From positions 1-64,000 of the forward strand of contig JAQGDQ010000137.1 of NCBI GenBank assembly GCA_030141605.1: a DNA stretch of 64,000 nucleotides, in the 5' to 3' direction. Below are positions 38,201 to 48,646 of the stretch, one piece after another (position 1 is the stretch's first letter; every line of letters begins with the position of its first letter). Origin of the DNA: Tubiluchus corallicola (taxonomy: Eukaryota > Priapulida > Priapulimorpha > Priapulimorphida > Tubiluchidae). Below the pieces are notes generated by a model, which searched no databases, had not been told where the DNA came from, and saw only the letters and a list, made by a program, of their open reading frames with translations. The position numbers and the translations under genes were made by a program.

Positions 38201-40419
38201 TGTTCAAAAGATGCACTAGTAAGGTAACAGTGCAATTATTATACAAGTACAGTATACGTTTTTGCTTCCTGACTGTCCACTAAATGCTAGCCATTTGGCA
38301 TTTGTATCAAGTGAGATCTGGCTGCAAAGTTTATGCAAGGAATTTGCCTGCAGCCTGTAGTAACCAGACAAGATCAAATTCCCTACACTTAAATGTTAAT
38401 GAAAGAGAAACTGCTAGCTAGGTTAGTAAGATATATATTAGTGGTTTCAAGCAAAAAGAAAGAAATTAATCAGTAGAAACATGAGTAAAACTCATAAAAC
38501 TTTTAATGTATATGATTTAAGCAGCATTGATTTTTGCCTCTGGAACGTATCTCAGCTCTTTTACATTACTTTCTATGGAAGTCTTGGCTTCCTTCAACGA
38601 CGTTTCGCTTTACGTCACATTTTGCTGGAGTGCATTCGCGTTGATAGGTGAGGAATTACTGTAATAGCAAGTTACACTTTGAAAAACACACACAACAAAA
38701 TCCTCTAGCTGCTAGCTGGAAAAAACATGCTCTAAATTTGTTTACGAACATTTATCAAGCTGTAAAAGAAAACTTGAAGTTATTCCTGGTTCAAAGCCAT
38801 GCTCATCTTGACATATTCATATTTCCAGTTTTCAGGCGCCATTTTATAAAAAAAATTACAATCACCTGTTTATTTCATCTGATAATATTAAAATTAAAAT
38901 TTTACATAAATTAGCATAATTAGTTACTCCTTAAAGATTAGAAGAAATTTTTTAGTTTTCAGAGATGGCCTCCAATAACTTTTTAAGCTAAATTATGCCA
39001 CTAAAACAAACAGCAGACATGGTATTCTCTCATTTCATGGGTATTTAGCAAGGGCTACCATACATGTAATGATACAGAAACCTGCCTAAGCATAGTACTG
39101 CATGTTGTAATTATGATGCCCTACCTTCAGCATATGCAGCATTATGCTCTCTCATGTGAGAAGTTGTAAGGGTTTTTTTCTGTAGGGACTTTCCACTGTA
39201 GTGCTTTACGCTGTGCTTATGTTGTGATGTTGACTCCAACCACTTATCAATATTTAATTCTCCTGCTTCCTAAAACCAATAGATTAGATTATATTGATTC
39301 AATCCAAATATACAATTGCACATAAACAATAAAATCTTACAATAAATATGATTAGCTACTGTTTTAGGAAACAAGAAAGCCACCAGGCATAAATGCACTT
39401 ACGGTGGCCCACATTAATTAGTTATTTCTATTAAATTTACAAAAAAGGATTAAGATCAAACATAAGTAGTTTAAATGAAAAAAATTGTTAGCATTAACAA
39501 TCTCCAAATGTAAACTGTTCCATATATTGATCACCCTGCTTGCAAAAGAGTATTCAAAAACATCAATATCACAATACTTTTGTACAACTTGTAACAATAA
39601 TAAATTAGATCAGCACTAAAGTAGTAAAATTCTGATACAAAATAAACTGTTTCTAATAGTTATCAAAATTTTTGCTTCCAGGTAACTTAAAAAAGTTATA
39701 CTAAATGCAAAAAGTAATTCAAATAAATGAACCAACATCAGTCAGACATTAATGCGGCAATAAAATCAACACTATGGAATAATTTTACAAAAATTTCCAG
39801 AAAACTTACAGGCTCACGTGCAAAACATACTCAGCTTCAAAATTAGTTCAGTGAAAAACTCCACATCAATAATACTTATCTCATTTACAAGTGCTTGCTG
39901 ATTAATTTAACAAATGTATACAATCAAAAGTATTTCTAACGTGAATACAAATATTATAGTAAATTAATTGTGCTAATATAAGTAACTTATCCTACTTTTA
40001 TTAGTAGCAGCAATTTCTACTTATCTAGTTATGAAATCATAATAGTTCTATTCTTTGATTTATCCCGATTATAGTGCGCTCACTTGCGCTAGCTAAATGA
40101 GGCATAAAAAATTCATCATCATAATTATAAGTTTGATACAAGGGTACATTTGAGATATGTTTTTAGAAGTCTGCCTACCCAATGTCTATATTCAGGATGA
40201 CTGCAACTAACAATTAAATATCTAATATGAATAAATCAGGTCTAACTTAGTCACTTAGTGGACTATAGCATGAATATAACTTTTGAGTTTGAAGAGTAGC
40301 AGTAACGTAACAAATCTTCATTTCAGATTTTTGAAAATCATTTTAACAATAACCTGTAATTTACTTACTCTAGGGTGAGTGTTATCGTTTTTTCTGCTGT
40401 TCCACTGATAATGAGCCAT
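26272..40419 (-). CDS. CCDC191: Coiled-coil domain-containing protein 191-like
   Basis: Eighteen phase-consistent exons on the minus strand: 40419-40369, 39269-39125, 37163-37014, 36510-36338, 35678-35607, 35076-34922, 33573-33402, 33197-33007, 32030-31820, 31667-31481, 30979-30807, 30044-29816, 29604-29522, 28774-28673, 28387-28227, 27819-27687, 27331-27177, 26431-26272. The total is 900 residues (human CCDC191 is of similar size). Charged coiled coils run at about 174-305, 505-560 and 640-720. Between them are SFI1-like hydrophobic/Trp motifs: CFNAWYQIVLD, DWKCIIRAWTIWK, RCFRAWRYW, CSFKRWQKVLE and KKCFSQWLTW. The C-terminus is VVEEARLREERKAELRRKVA, then AAMLPDY and an acidic tail. SFI1-like motifs can bind centrin in other proteins, so a centriole/cilium role is inferred. 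Donors of exons 7 and 10 (GTTGTT, GTTTGT) are weak. Confidence 0.85.
30313..30446. repeat. Telomere-like CCCTAA tract inside an inverted repeat
   Basis: About 70 bp of degenerate CCCTAA/CCCCAA repeats (30350-30412) lies between short inverted arms: TTCCACACACAA (30317-30328) and TTGTGTGTGGGGAA (30431-30444). It sits in a CCDC191 intron. Arms around an interstitial telomere-like tract suggest either a small fold-back element or a repaired break with telomerase-like addition. Confidence 0.65.
31141..31365. repeat. Diverged direct duplication in a CCDC191 intron
   Basis: Two copies, about 31141-31230 and 31265-31365, share TGTTAA, a T-run, a CGCGGTG/CACGGTG block, ATACTTC and GAAAGAAAACAGTA/GAAAAGAAAGCAGTA segments. 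The similarity suggests an old local duplication. Confidence 0.4.
31381..31434 (-). repeat. tRNA-like SINE head (degenerate)
   Basis: On the minus strand: TAGTTAATGGAGCATGCAAC (A-box-like) then GTCTCAGGTTCAAGTGTGGG (B-box-like). It does not complete a tRNA cloverleaf, so a SINE fragment in a CCDC191 intron is more likely. Confidence 0.4.
32251..32350 (+). repeat. Dispersed repeat family, copy B
   Basis: Shares CAAGATGAAACACTGAAC and GGAGGTGTCTTAGCCACAT with copies A, C and D. It lies in the CCDC191 intron between exons 8 and 9, in + orientation. Confidence 0.5.
34172..34270 (+). repeat. Dispersed repeat family, copy C
   Basis: Begins GGCTGTGGCAGAATCAGAAC like copy A and continues with TAAGATTAGACATTGAACCA and AGTGCTTCAGCTATGTGTAC. 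It lies in the CCDC191 intron between exons 6 and 7, in + orientation. Confidence 0.5.
35181..35254 (+). repeat. tRNA-like SINE head
   Basis: Contains TTAGCTCAAATGGTAAGGC (A-box-like, D-arm region) and CTGGGTTTGAATCCTTG (B-box-like, T-arm) at tRNA-like spacing of about 45 bases. The stems are incomplete. It lies in a CCDC191 intron. Confidence 0.45.
38046..38663. mobile_element. pogo/Tigger-like MITE with TA target duplication
   Basis: The element spans 38048-38661 (614 bp) with TA on both sides. The left end CAGTAAGTCTTCGCTTAACG and the right-end complement CAGTAATTCCTCACCTATCA are inverted repeats matching at about two thirds of positions. CAGT... termini with TA duplications and TTCGCTTAACG-type ends are typical of Tc1/mariner-pogo non-autonomous elements. 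No transposase is present. It lies in the CCDC191 intron between exons 2 and 3. Confidence 0.7.
39270..40368 (-). other. CCDC191 intron 1
   Basis: 1.1 kb intron separating the 17-codon first exon from exon 2, with donor GTAAGT. A+T-rich; no recognisable element. Confidence 0.6.
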
Positions 40420-40792
40420 TAGTTTAAAAAAATACATACAATTTTGATAATAAATGCACTTATTTTGGTAACTTAGTCGGCCATTTGTTTACATACATAA
40501 AATGTTCTCTGATTGGCTATTTTTATACGTTGGACATTATTGGCTAGTTGCTTACGATTGTATCCAATCAGCTGTTCACGGCGTTAACGAGTTGGCCCCG
40601 CCAAACCACTCTTTCTAAACGCTGGTTAAGGTTTGTTAACTATTAGGTTTCTTGGTATTCTTTTCATAAATTTGATCGACATTAAGAAAGTCCAACGTTT
40701 ACAAAAGCAACATTTGTAAAACATTTAACCGTTTTTATTTTTTCGTGTTTTATTTTTGCTGTAATGTTCTTTTGTTGTTGTTTTTGTAGAAA
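40420..40792. promoter_or_regulatory. Shared divergent promoter region of CCDC191 and the Cut8-like gene
   Basis: 373 bp separate the two ATGs. Three CCAAT/ATTGG pentamers occur at 40512-40516 (ATTGG), 40539-40543 (ATTGG) and 40564-40568 (CCAAT), about 26 bases apart. Regularly spaced CCAAT boxes are the known binding arrangement of NF-Y in TATA-less promoters. On the + side the ATG follows TTTTTGTAG|AAA, so the Cut8-like gene probably has a non-coding first exon within this region. Confidence 0.6.
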
Positions 40793-43700
40793 ATGGGCAC
40801 ACCATTTAGGCGGGTTCCCGGTAGAAATAGTGGACCTTTGAGGGAAATAAACGGACCTGCAGGAAGCAATGATTTTGTGGAAGTAACTGGTAAGCATTGT
40901 AACATAAAGAACATTGGAAATTGTGTGCACTGTTATATACTTTTAACTTTGTTTTGGAAATTAATTTTTACTTTGTTGCCATTTTGTGAGCTAGTTTAAC
41001 TGTTGAAATTATAATAGCGTGCTTAGAGCGGCTCTTTTTAGTCAAAATAAGCTGCTCACATTAATAGATTAACAGACTATATGCAGATCTGCCAACTACT
41101 ACATGTGTACTATAATGTTATATCTTAGCTTTGTTCGTAAGTTTACAGTTCATCAAATCTGAAAAAAACCGCATTTTTCATAATTGTTTGTTGCACTTCC
41201 AACTGATGAAACCTTTTGGCAGAGTACTTTTGATTTCTTGAGAACATTGCTGTTTGCTGAGCATTAGGATCAGTAATTAGTCTTATCCTCAGCAGATTTA
41301 TTATAATTACGCGTTTTCTGTGATGGAATCGTGGTAGACCTATACATGATCATACCTGTGAAGGTTTGTGGTCAAAAATTGCGACTGTTCTTAGATTTAT
41401 GATGTCTCCTCTCGAATTCTTATAGTGTAAGGGTTAAATTACCCAGGATAGGCTTTTAGACAGGAAAAGAAAATCATATTACATTGAGGTCTTACTAAAC
41501 AAATGACAACCTTAGATGAAAAACTTAGATTAAAAGCATTGAGTTATGGCTGATGTAATTTTAGCTATTATTCATTTCAAACCATGTAAAGCACTATACT
41601 ATATTTTATATCATAGTGCATAACTATTATATACATATAGTAAAGTAATTAAAAATTGTATTGAGTGAGTTGAGCTCAACTAGCATTGCAGCATAATGGT
41701 CACACTGTCTGCACAGACTGATGCAATAGTTGGGCTTCATGGGCATTGGTTAGTTAATAAATGTATGCATAGGGATTACAAAACAAAGTAATTGTACAAA
41801 ACTGTTTATTACATCAAACTACTGCTGAAACAACATATTAAAACTTTATCACGGTCTCGATATTTACTGAGGAAGACTTGCGTATCTGGTACAGCCCATG
41901 AATTTGAAGGGTGTGATCGAAGAAGCAACTCGAAAATTTTGGGACTGTCCTTTTTTCTGACAAACTGAATGACCCGGAAATTCGCTGCCTCTATCTCATC
42001 AAACACATTTGAGCTTATCCTGAAAGACAGAGCTGTGGCTAAGGTCATCCAAGAACATGCTGTTGACTGGAAATACAAAAGACAAACTTCTGAGATACCT
42101 GCAAGAAGTACTGGAACATCTTGAGTTTGATAATGATCTGTTTGATCATACCCTCGGGATTGGAGTCTGGAGACTTTCCCTGACTTGCAAACAATTTTCC
42201 ACTGTTTCAGCAATACCTTAGTGCAACAAAATTGTTCTGCACTGTCACTAACTGTCACTACTTTTTATACTCCCTTAATGAAAGGTTATGTCCCACCCTG
42301 TGGTTACAATTGCTGGCGGCTCAGCCATTGTGCGAAGGAAGATGCAAACACTTGAATTCATGACCAACACTCATCTAGAGTCTAGACAAGACTAGGATAC
42401 TTGTATTGGTTATCTTGTAAAGCTGCAGTTCGTATCTGTTTTTGTGGCCATTACTACCAAGCATAGACATTTACGGTAATAAAATCTGCTCTAGAAATAT
42501 TCTTAGAGTTAAGCAAATTTGAAGATGTGCTATTCATGGCTTTCACAAAAGGGAGACGCATCTTTTATATTCCCATTTGCTAGAGCATTTAGCTCTCCCT
42601 ACTGTGCCTGTGTGTCGTCAAAGGACCGTCGCTATAATACAGAGAATTACAAAACAGATGCTGAACTGAAATGAAATATTTGTTTAATATTTTATTATCT
42701 TGGCTAGACATTGCTTAATTTCACTTCAGAGTTTACATAATTCCCTTTACTATTAACAGAAACAAATATACGTGCATAAATGTTCTCTGTGTTTAAGTTC
42801 CAAGCTTATTTTATTCATTATAACTGAAAAATAATTCTCGACACTGTGTAAAAAATAGACATATGGCAAAGTAACTGAGCATAGCACACCAAATTAGACC
42901 GAGGAGACCCTGGTGGTTTCAGAAGGACATGCAGTAGTTGAAATTAAGTGTGATGTGGCTGAAGTGCGTAACTCATTATTTACAAACTGAAAAGGAGAAA
43001 GCTCCTTAGTTCTGACTTCTGAGTAAATAAAGTTAAATTTCTATTTTTGCAGTGCATCGCTTAAAAATCTTTGAATTGACAATATGTGTATGTGTTATGC
43101 TTTTTAAGCTTTTTCTATAAGCGTTGTAGGTAGGTCTATTATTCTGACCTTACAGTTCACAACTCATCAGGCTATCTTCAGTCAGCTAATTTCAGTTGTT
43201 CAAAAAGGTTTTTGATTCTGATTTTAGTATCATTTTACTCCTTTAGTCCCTTGAACTTTGTAATTCCCATAGCCAGCTTGCATCACTTGTGCTCATGCTC
43301 GAATTCGAATCATAGTTTACATTTTTATTTTTTTAGCTGGCACATTACTGAGTAGCGTTATGCATCTAATAACACAATTTTTTCACACAGTTTATACTTT
43401 GCACAAATTTTTTTTGTGGAGTTTGAATAGTTGTTGTGATTTTGTGGAACTTTGGTGAAGATAGTTCACTGTTGAATGTGCTCTTGTTTGAACTCAATGA
43501 CAACTTTTCAAATCAAAAGTTCTGTCTCTAGTCTACACTGGTCTGTACCTTAGGGAACTACACCTGTGTCCTAGAAATGACTGGGAAATTTGCTTAACTG
43601 AAAAAGTATATTCACTCTTCACTACTATATTTACCTCTTCCTGAGGAGTCAGGCTCTGATTTTCTCTAATTTGAAATGCAACTACTACATGTAAACTTTT

Positions 43701-44372
43701 ATACATGTACATTTTTATGTATGTACATTTACTGTACATTTATATATAAAACTATATGTACATGAACTACTGTTACTTGTCAATTTTATGTATGTACTCG
43801 CAACAAGCATGCACTACTGGGCTCTTGTGATATGATGTGAATTTTACTTGAGTAATCGGGTGTGAATTGGCCAAAGCTTTGGAAAGATTTTAACGTATGT
43901 ACAGTATCTTAGCTGAACTTACACAGACATGTTACTGTGTTTAATCCTTCTTCAGTAAGCTAGTAGCAGACAGGAGTCCTTCGCCTGAATGAGTGGAGTT
44001 GGTTCCTGTAACTCGTAGCGTTGGACGTCTCAGCAAGGATTTTGTGTCACATTAACACCTATTCTTCTTCACAATGATTGTAACATGTTTTGCCTGGTTA
44101 GAAGAATTATGTGCTTGTTAAATGCACAGTGGGAGAAAGTGGTTTCTTTGTTGAGATTATTGTCATAAGTTCGCGACATATTTTGAATTATCAGTACTGT
44201 ACGTAGATTACACATGTTTTATGTAAATGGTTGTCTCTCTGCAGCGCAAATAGAGGGCTTGCTGTCTGTTCATATTGTACGAATTGTTATTTTCCAAGTG
44301 AAGATTTAGTGTAATAATAATCTCTTTCCCTCTCTGGTTCTCTCTTGCACACTCCCCCCTCTCTCCCCCACA

Positions 44373-44444
<72 letters not shown>

Positions 44445-45740
44445 CCTCTCTCTATCTCTCTGTATTTCCCTTCTTTCTCGTTTTCTTTCATTCTTTCTTG
44501 TCCTTTCTGTCAATTTTCTCTCCTCCTTTTCTTCTCCTAATTATTATTATACTCTTCTCCATTCACTCTTCCCAGTACCTTGATCCTCTCTTCCTCATTG
44601 TCTCATTTCTGCTTTCTTCTATTTCCTTTTTTCTCTTGTTTTTCTGTTCAGTTTCTTCAAATAGCTAGTCCCAGAAAATGAAATTTTAACTCTGGATAAC
44701 AGAATTGTTACAGCAAAGTCAGGTTAGGTACAGTGTCCATTATACATCTTTAAACCAAATTTTAATCAACTAAACAACTGACTAACTAATTAACCAACCA
44801 ACAAGCCAACTGACTGACTAACAAGGTGAAAGACAGATTTAGTGGATTCCATTGGTTGAACAACAGTAACCCGCTAACTGTCAAACGACTGGCTAGTTAA
44901 TAATCCAGACCAACCAGTGGCAGGCAGTAATTTAGCTAATTCAGCAATTGACTCGCTAATTAAATAAAAGACTAAAATTTCATAACGACTAAGTATCCTG
45001 CTAACCAGTCACCTAACTTTTTCAGTGGATTACTTAGCCAACTTACTTATTCACTGAAAACTACCTTTGCCTAACTAATCAAGTAGTTAATTAAATAACC
45101 GACTAATCATAAATAATAGACTGGTTGGCCATTATCTGACTGGCTAAATGAGTAACTATTTAAATAATTAAGGAAAGTCTGCATTTGGTTGACTAGTTGG
45201 TTCCTGCCTGCCTGGTTAATTAGTTAGACAGGTTATTAGTCATTCATTTGGTAAATCAATTAATTAGCAATTATTCAACAGTCATCAATTATTTTTTATT
45301 CAAGTAACTGAGTAACAATCTACTCATCCAGTTAGCTAATTGGCCAATTATTTGGTTATGCATAATAACTTTGCTAATATTTAGTCACTCAGTTAAGTGG
45401 ATGGTTAGTCAATTGGTTACTCAACTTCTCTTTCTCTCTCAAGTTTAATGAAAAGATTTGATACTAGTGACAATTTAATGTGCCAGCAAATTTTAGTAAG
45501 CGATGCTAAATTTACATGGCACATAAGACAGCCATGGTGGAGACTATTATTGTAATTTTCATGTTTATCTAAGTTTGTGTATGATTTGTTTGTATTGGTT
45601 TTTTGTTTTTATGATGTTGTATGTTGTATATATATATACAAACATCATATATGTATATGTAAATTATAATATGAACTTGTGTTTGAAATAAAGAATTAAA
45701 TCAAATCACAATTTCTCTCTCCCTCCCTCCCTCCCTCCCT

Positions 45741-45807
<67 letters not shown>

Positions 45808-48646
45808 TCCCTCCCTCTTTCTCTCTCTCTCTCTCTCTCTCCCCTCTTTCTTCTCTATTTCTCTCTCTCTCGCTCGCTCTCTTCACTGTCTTTGTAAGTA
45901 ACTATGAAATTGATCTCACTGACATATCATTACTTGAAGGTCTAAATTACTTTTTGATGATTTTTTTGTTGTAGGACGCAGTGCTTATCGTACCCCAGTG
46001 TCACCAGAAGAGCAAGTTATTAAATCTCGTCAAAATGTACCAAGACCATCAGAACCTGGCAGTTTGGAAGATCTAGGTAAAGGCTGTAGTTTAAATTTTA
46101 AATTTGAGTTGTCACCTGGCAAACTGTACTTTTGAACACATCTTTTCACATTTGTTGGCACAGAAAGGTTTTGCAAGTCGTACAGCTACTCATCTAACCT
46201 CTGTAACACAATTGACATTTTTATTGCTAATGTTATTGCTTACTTATAATTATGATGTTTCTAATTTTAGGGAAAGAAGTAGCTCACATGTTACTAGAAA
46301 CTCCACCAAAGACTCCAGCAGAAACTGAGATCAGGAAAAGACTAAACTTGCACTTGGATGATGAATTCAGTCCCCAGGGGTGCAGTAGTCCTGTTCCTAC
46401 AGTATTCAGTCAGGTGGTTTATTTTAATCTACCACTGTAATTGTTTAACTTGTTGAAGACATTTGTCAAGTCTGATCTTTCAACTAGCTTTTTGTAAAAC
46501 ATGCATGCATGAGGAATGTTCTTTTGTACAATGAATTTTTTAGTTTGCATATTTCATTTTTCATGTATTAATTAAAAAAAATTTTGGTTTCAAATCTTCA
46601 CTGGTTCAAACATTAATTTTTTCCTACCTTTTATTTGCAGTGTTCAACACAACCTAAAAGATTTAGACTACAACGCACACAAGAAACGATAGATTTACAG
46701 TTGCAGTTGAAAGGCCTCAGTAACACGCAGCTTGTAGACTTAATAGGCAGCTTAGTCAACCATCATCCTGAGTTGGAAAAGGTATTTTAAACCATTGAAA
46801 TTTCAGATTAAAAAATTTAATGTCTGTGTTAAAAGATTTAAAAGTCAGCTATATTTATTCTGAATTTTAACATTCTCTTTTCACGGTTATATTGAATTGT
46901 TCATTTCTAATATTTTCGTGTTGATAGTATGAATAACCAGAGCTTTGAATTTCAGCGACTGTGTGTTGTTTTTCAGGAAGTTCGTGATTCTCTACCTAGT
47001 CCAGACATAAAATCTTTAGAGGAGAGACTAATAAACTTGAGGCATAATATATTTCGTTCGTTTCCTCGTTCTAAATTTGGCAATTCACGAAGAGATTCTT
47101 ATAGTTACAAGCATGTCTACCATCATCTAGAAGCATTTAAGGTAAGCTTTTCAGTATTCATGTAGAAGCCTTTGATATAAACTTTTCAGTGTTCATGTAG
47201 AAGCCTTTTAGGTAAGCTTGATAGTATTTACCTAGAACCTCTAAGTAAGCTTTTTCAGTACTAATCTAGAAGCCTTTAAGGTAAGCCTGTCAGTATTCAT
47301 TTAGAAGCCTTTAAAGTAAGCTTGTCAGTACTCTTCTAGAAACCTTAGGTAAGCTTGTCAGTACTCATCTAGAAATGTTTAGGTAAGCTTGTGAGTACTC
47401 ATCTACAAACGTTTACGTAAGATTGTCAGTATTCATCTAGAAACATTTAGGTAAGCTTGTCAGTACTTATCTAGAAACCTTAGGTAAGCTTGTCAGTGCT
47501 CACCTAGAAACCTTTAGGTAAGCTTGTGAGTACTCATCTACAAACGTTTACGTAAGATTGTCAGTACTCATCTAGAAATGTTTAGGTAAGCTTGTCAGTC
47601 TTCATCTACCTTTAGGTAAGCTTGTCAGTATTCATCTGGAAACCTTTAGATAAGGTTGTCAGTACTCATCTAGAAATCTTTAGGTAAGCTTGTCAGTACT
47701 CATCTGGAAACCTTTAGGTAAGGTTGCCAGTACTCATCTGGAAACATTTAGGTAAGCTTGTCAGTATTCATCTAGAAACATTTAGGTAAGCTTGTCAGTA
47801 CTCATCTGGAAACCTTTAGGTAAGGTTGTCATTACTCATCTAGAAATCATTAGGTAAGCTTGTCAGTATTTATCTAGAAACATTTAAATAAGCTTCTCAG
47901 TACTCATCTAGAAACCGTTAGGTTGGCTTGTCAGTACTAATTTAGGTAAATAAAAAATGTGCAAGTCAATATTCATTTAAGTAGATTCAGGGTTTGCTTG
48001 TCAGCATTCATTTAGATAGATTTCACAATAGTCAGTCAATGAATCATATAGATATGTACGTAGAGGTTAATAAAGATCAAAGAATTTGTTTCTGACATTC
48101 GTATGGTTTTAAGCTGATACAGTAGAAAAATAAGTCTATGTTAATGGCATTAAAAAACATGGTTTATTACAAACCAAAATTTAACTTTTTTTACCATTTG
48201 TTTTTTTTTTGCAGAAAGAGTGTCTCGATCAAGGTCGGAATCTGGTTACGTCACAGTCATGGGCTGCTGTTTTAGAATATGTATTCATGGCCTGGGGGTA
48301 TGTTGCACAGCTACCCATATGGGAAGACGCACCACACAATAGATCCAAGAGTATATGTTTTAAAGGTCTAGCTGTACAGTGTAGGACGGCATTGCAGAGG
48401 AGTCGTTTTGAGAAGGAACAGTATAGGGACATCCGCGAACAGTATGTATCAGTGATTGGTTTAGGTATTTCGAAAAATTGCTAAGTTATTCAGTTGTGTT
48501 TGATTACCTGACGTTATGGTGTATTGTGTATTTTTGCACTTATTAAATTACTACCTTTTTGCAGGTTAGTGTGGGCAGCAGAAAAAAGTGAGGAAATTGA
48601 GCCATGTGTTAAACTCGTGGACTCCATCTTGGAAAAGCTTCAATAG
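40793..48646 (+). CDS. Cut8/STS1-like nuclear proteasome tethering protein
   Basis: Seven phase-consistent exons: 40793-40889, 45975-46076, 46271-46413, 46641-46781, 46977-47141, 48215-48441, 48565-48646 (318 residues). The N-terminal third is basic and low in structure (MGTPFRRVPGR; PKRFRLQR near 118 could be a nuclear signal). The core from about 140 has the Cut8/STS1 helical pattern: LVDLIGSLVNHHPELEKEV, then LPSPDI, LEERLINLRHNIFRSFP, YSYKHVYHHLEAFK, and a long helical segment with WAAVLEYVFMAWGYVAQLPIW. Yeast Cut8/STS1 tethers 26S proteasomes in the nucleus, and insect homologues are known. The same role here is inferred by pattern only. An array of copies of the exon 5 donor fills most of intron 5. 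It shares a promoter region with CCDC191. Confidence 0.75.
41809..42258 (-). CDS. Unidentified ORF nested in intron 1 of the Cut8-like gene
   Basis: A 149-codon open frame on the opposite strand, beginning at a GTG with no in-frame ATG at its start. A TATA-like GTATAAAAAG lies just upstream. The internal sequence contains GTATCTCAG...TTTCCAG, which could be a tiny intron that would drop GISEVCLLYFQ-like residues. The second half (ISSNVFDEIEAANFRVIQF, then SPKIFELLLRSHPS) looks compositionally protein-like. I do not recognise the family. It could be a nested gene, an exon or a transposon fragment. Confidence 0.25.
   Translation of the reverse strand: MTVSDSAEQFCCTKVLLKQWKIVCKSGKVSRLQSRGYDQTDHYQTQDVPVLLAGISEVCLLYFQSTACSWMTLATALSFRISSNVFDEIEAANFRVIQFVRKKDSPKIFELLLRSHPSNSWAVPDTQVFLSKYRDRDKVLICCFSSSLM
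44340..44460 (+). repeat. (TC)n pyrimidine tract
   Basis: Nearly pure CT dinucleotide repeat, continuing as pyrimidine-rich DNA to about 44660. It produces spurious Leu/Ser and Arg/Glu ORFs on the two strands. Confidence 0.95.
44760..45425. repeat. Degenerate CTAA/GACT tetranucleotide field
   Basis: About 650 bp dominated by variants of ACTAACTG, GCTAACCA, GACTGGCTAA and their near complements. No exact period holds for long. It looks like a very old simple repeat that has decayed, or a scrambled satellite. Confidence 0.6.
45713..45890 (+). repeat. (CCCT)n/(CT)n pyrimidine tract
   Basis: A CCCT-type tetranucleotide run followed by a long CT run with short CCCT interruptions. It ends about 85 bp before the exon 2 acceptor of the Cut8-like gene. 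Confidence 0.95.
47127..48040 (+). repeat. Minisatellite built from the exon 5 splice donor, 34-bp unit, about 25 copies
   Basis: The first unit is the exon/intron boundary itself: CTAGAAGCATTTAAG (exon, coding L-E-A-F-K) followed by GTAAGCTTTTCAGTATTCAT (intron). It is then repeated about 25 times as CTAGAAACCTTTAG plus GTAAGCTTGTCAGTACTCAT and close variants. Most copies keep the AG|GTAAG donor core. The last few copies (after about 47930) are strongly decayed. The array fills most of intron 5. Confidence 0.93.

Larger units (their letters stand above)
40890..45974 (+). other. Intron 1 of the Cut8-like gene (5.1 kb)
   Basis: A phase-1 intron from GTAAGC to TTGTAG. Contents are an unidentified minus-strand ORF (41809-42258), a (TC)n tract (44340-44460), a degenerate tetranucleotide field (44760-45425), a short (TA)n stretch (45630-45640) and a second (TC/CCCT)n tract (45713-45890). 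Confidence 0.7.

Noticed and set aside
44208-44513. Arg/Glu-rich minus ORF and Leu/Ser-rich + ORF over the (TC)n tract
   Set aside because: Pure translation of a dinucleotide repeat inside an intron.
45701-45886. Arg/Glu-rich minus ORF
   Set aside because: Translation of the (CCCT)n/(CT)n tract.
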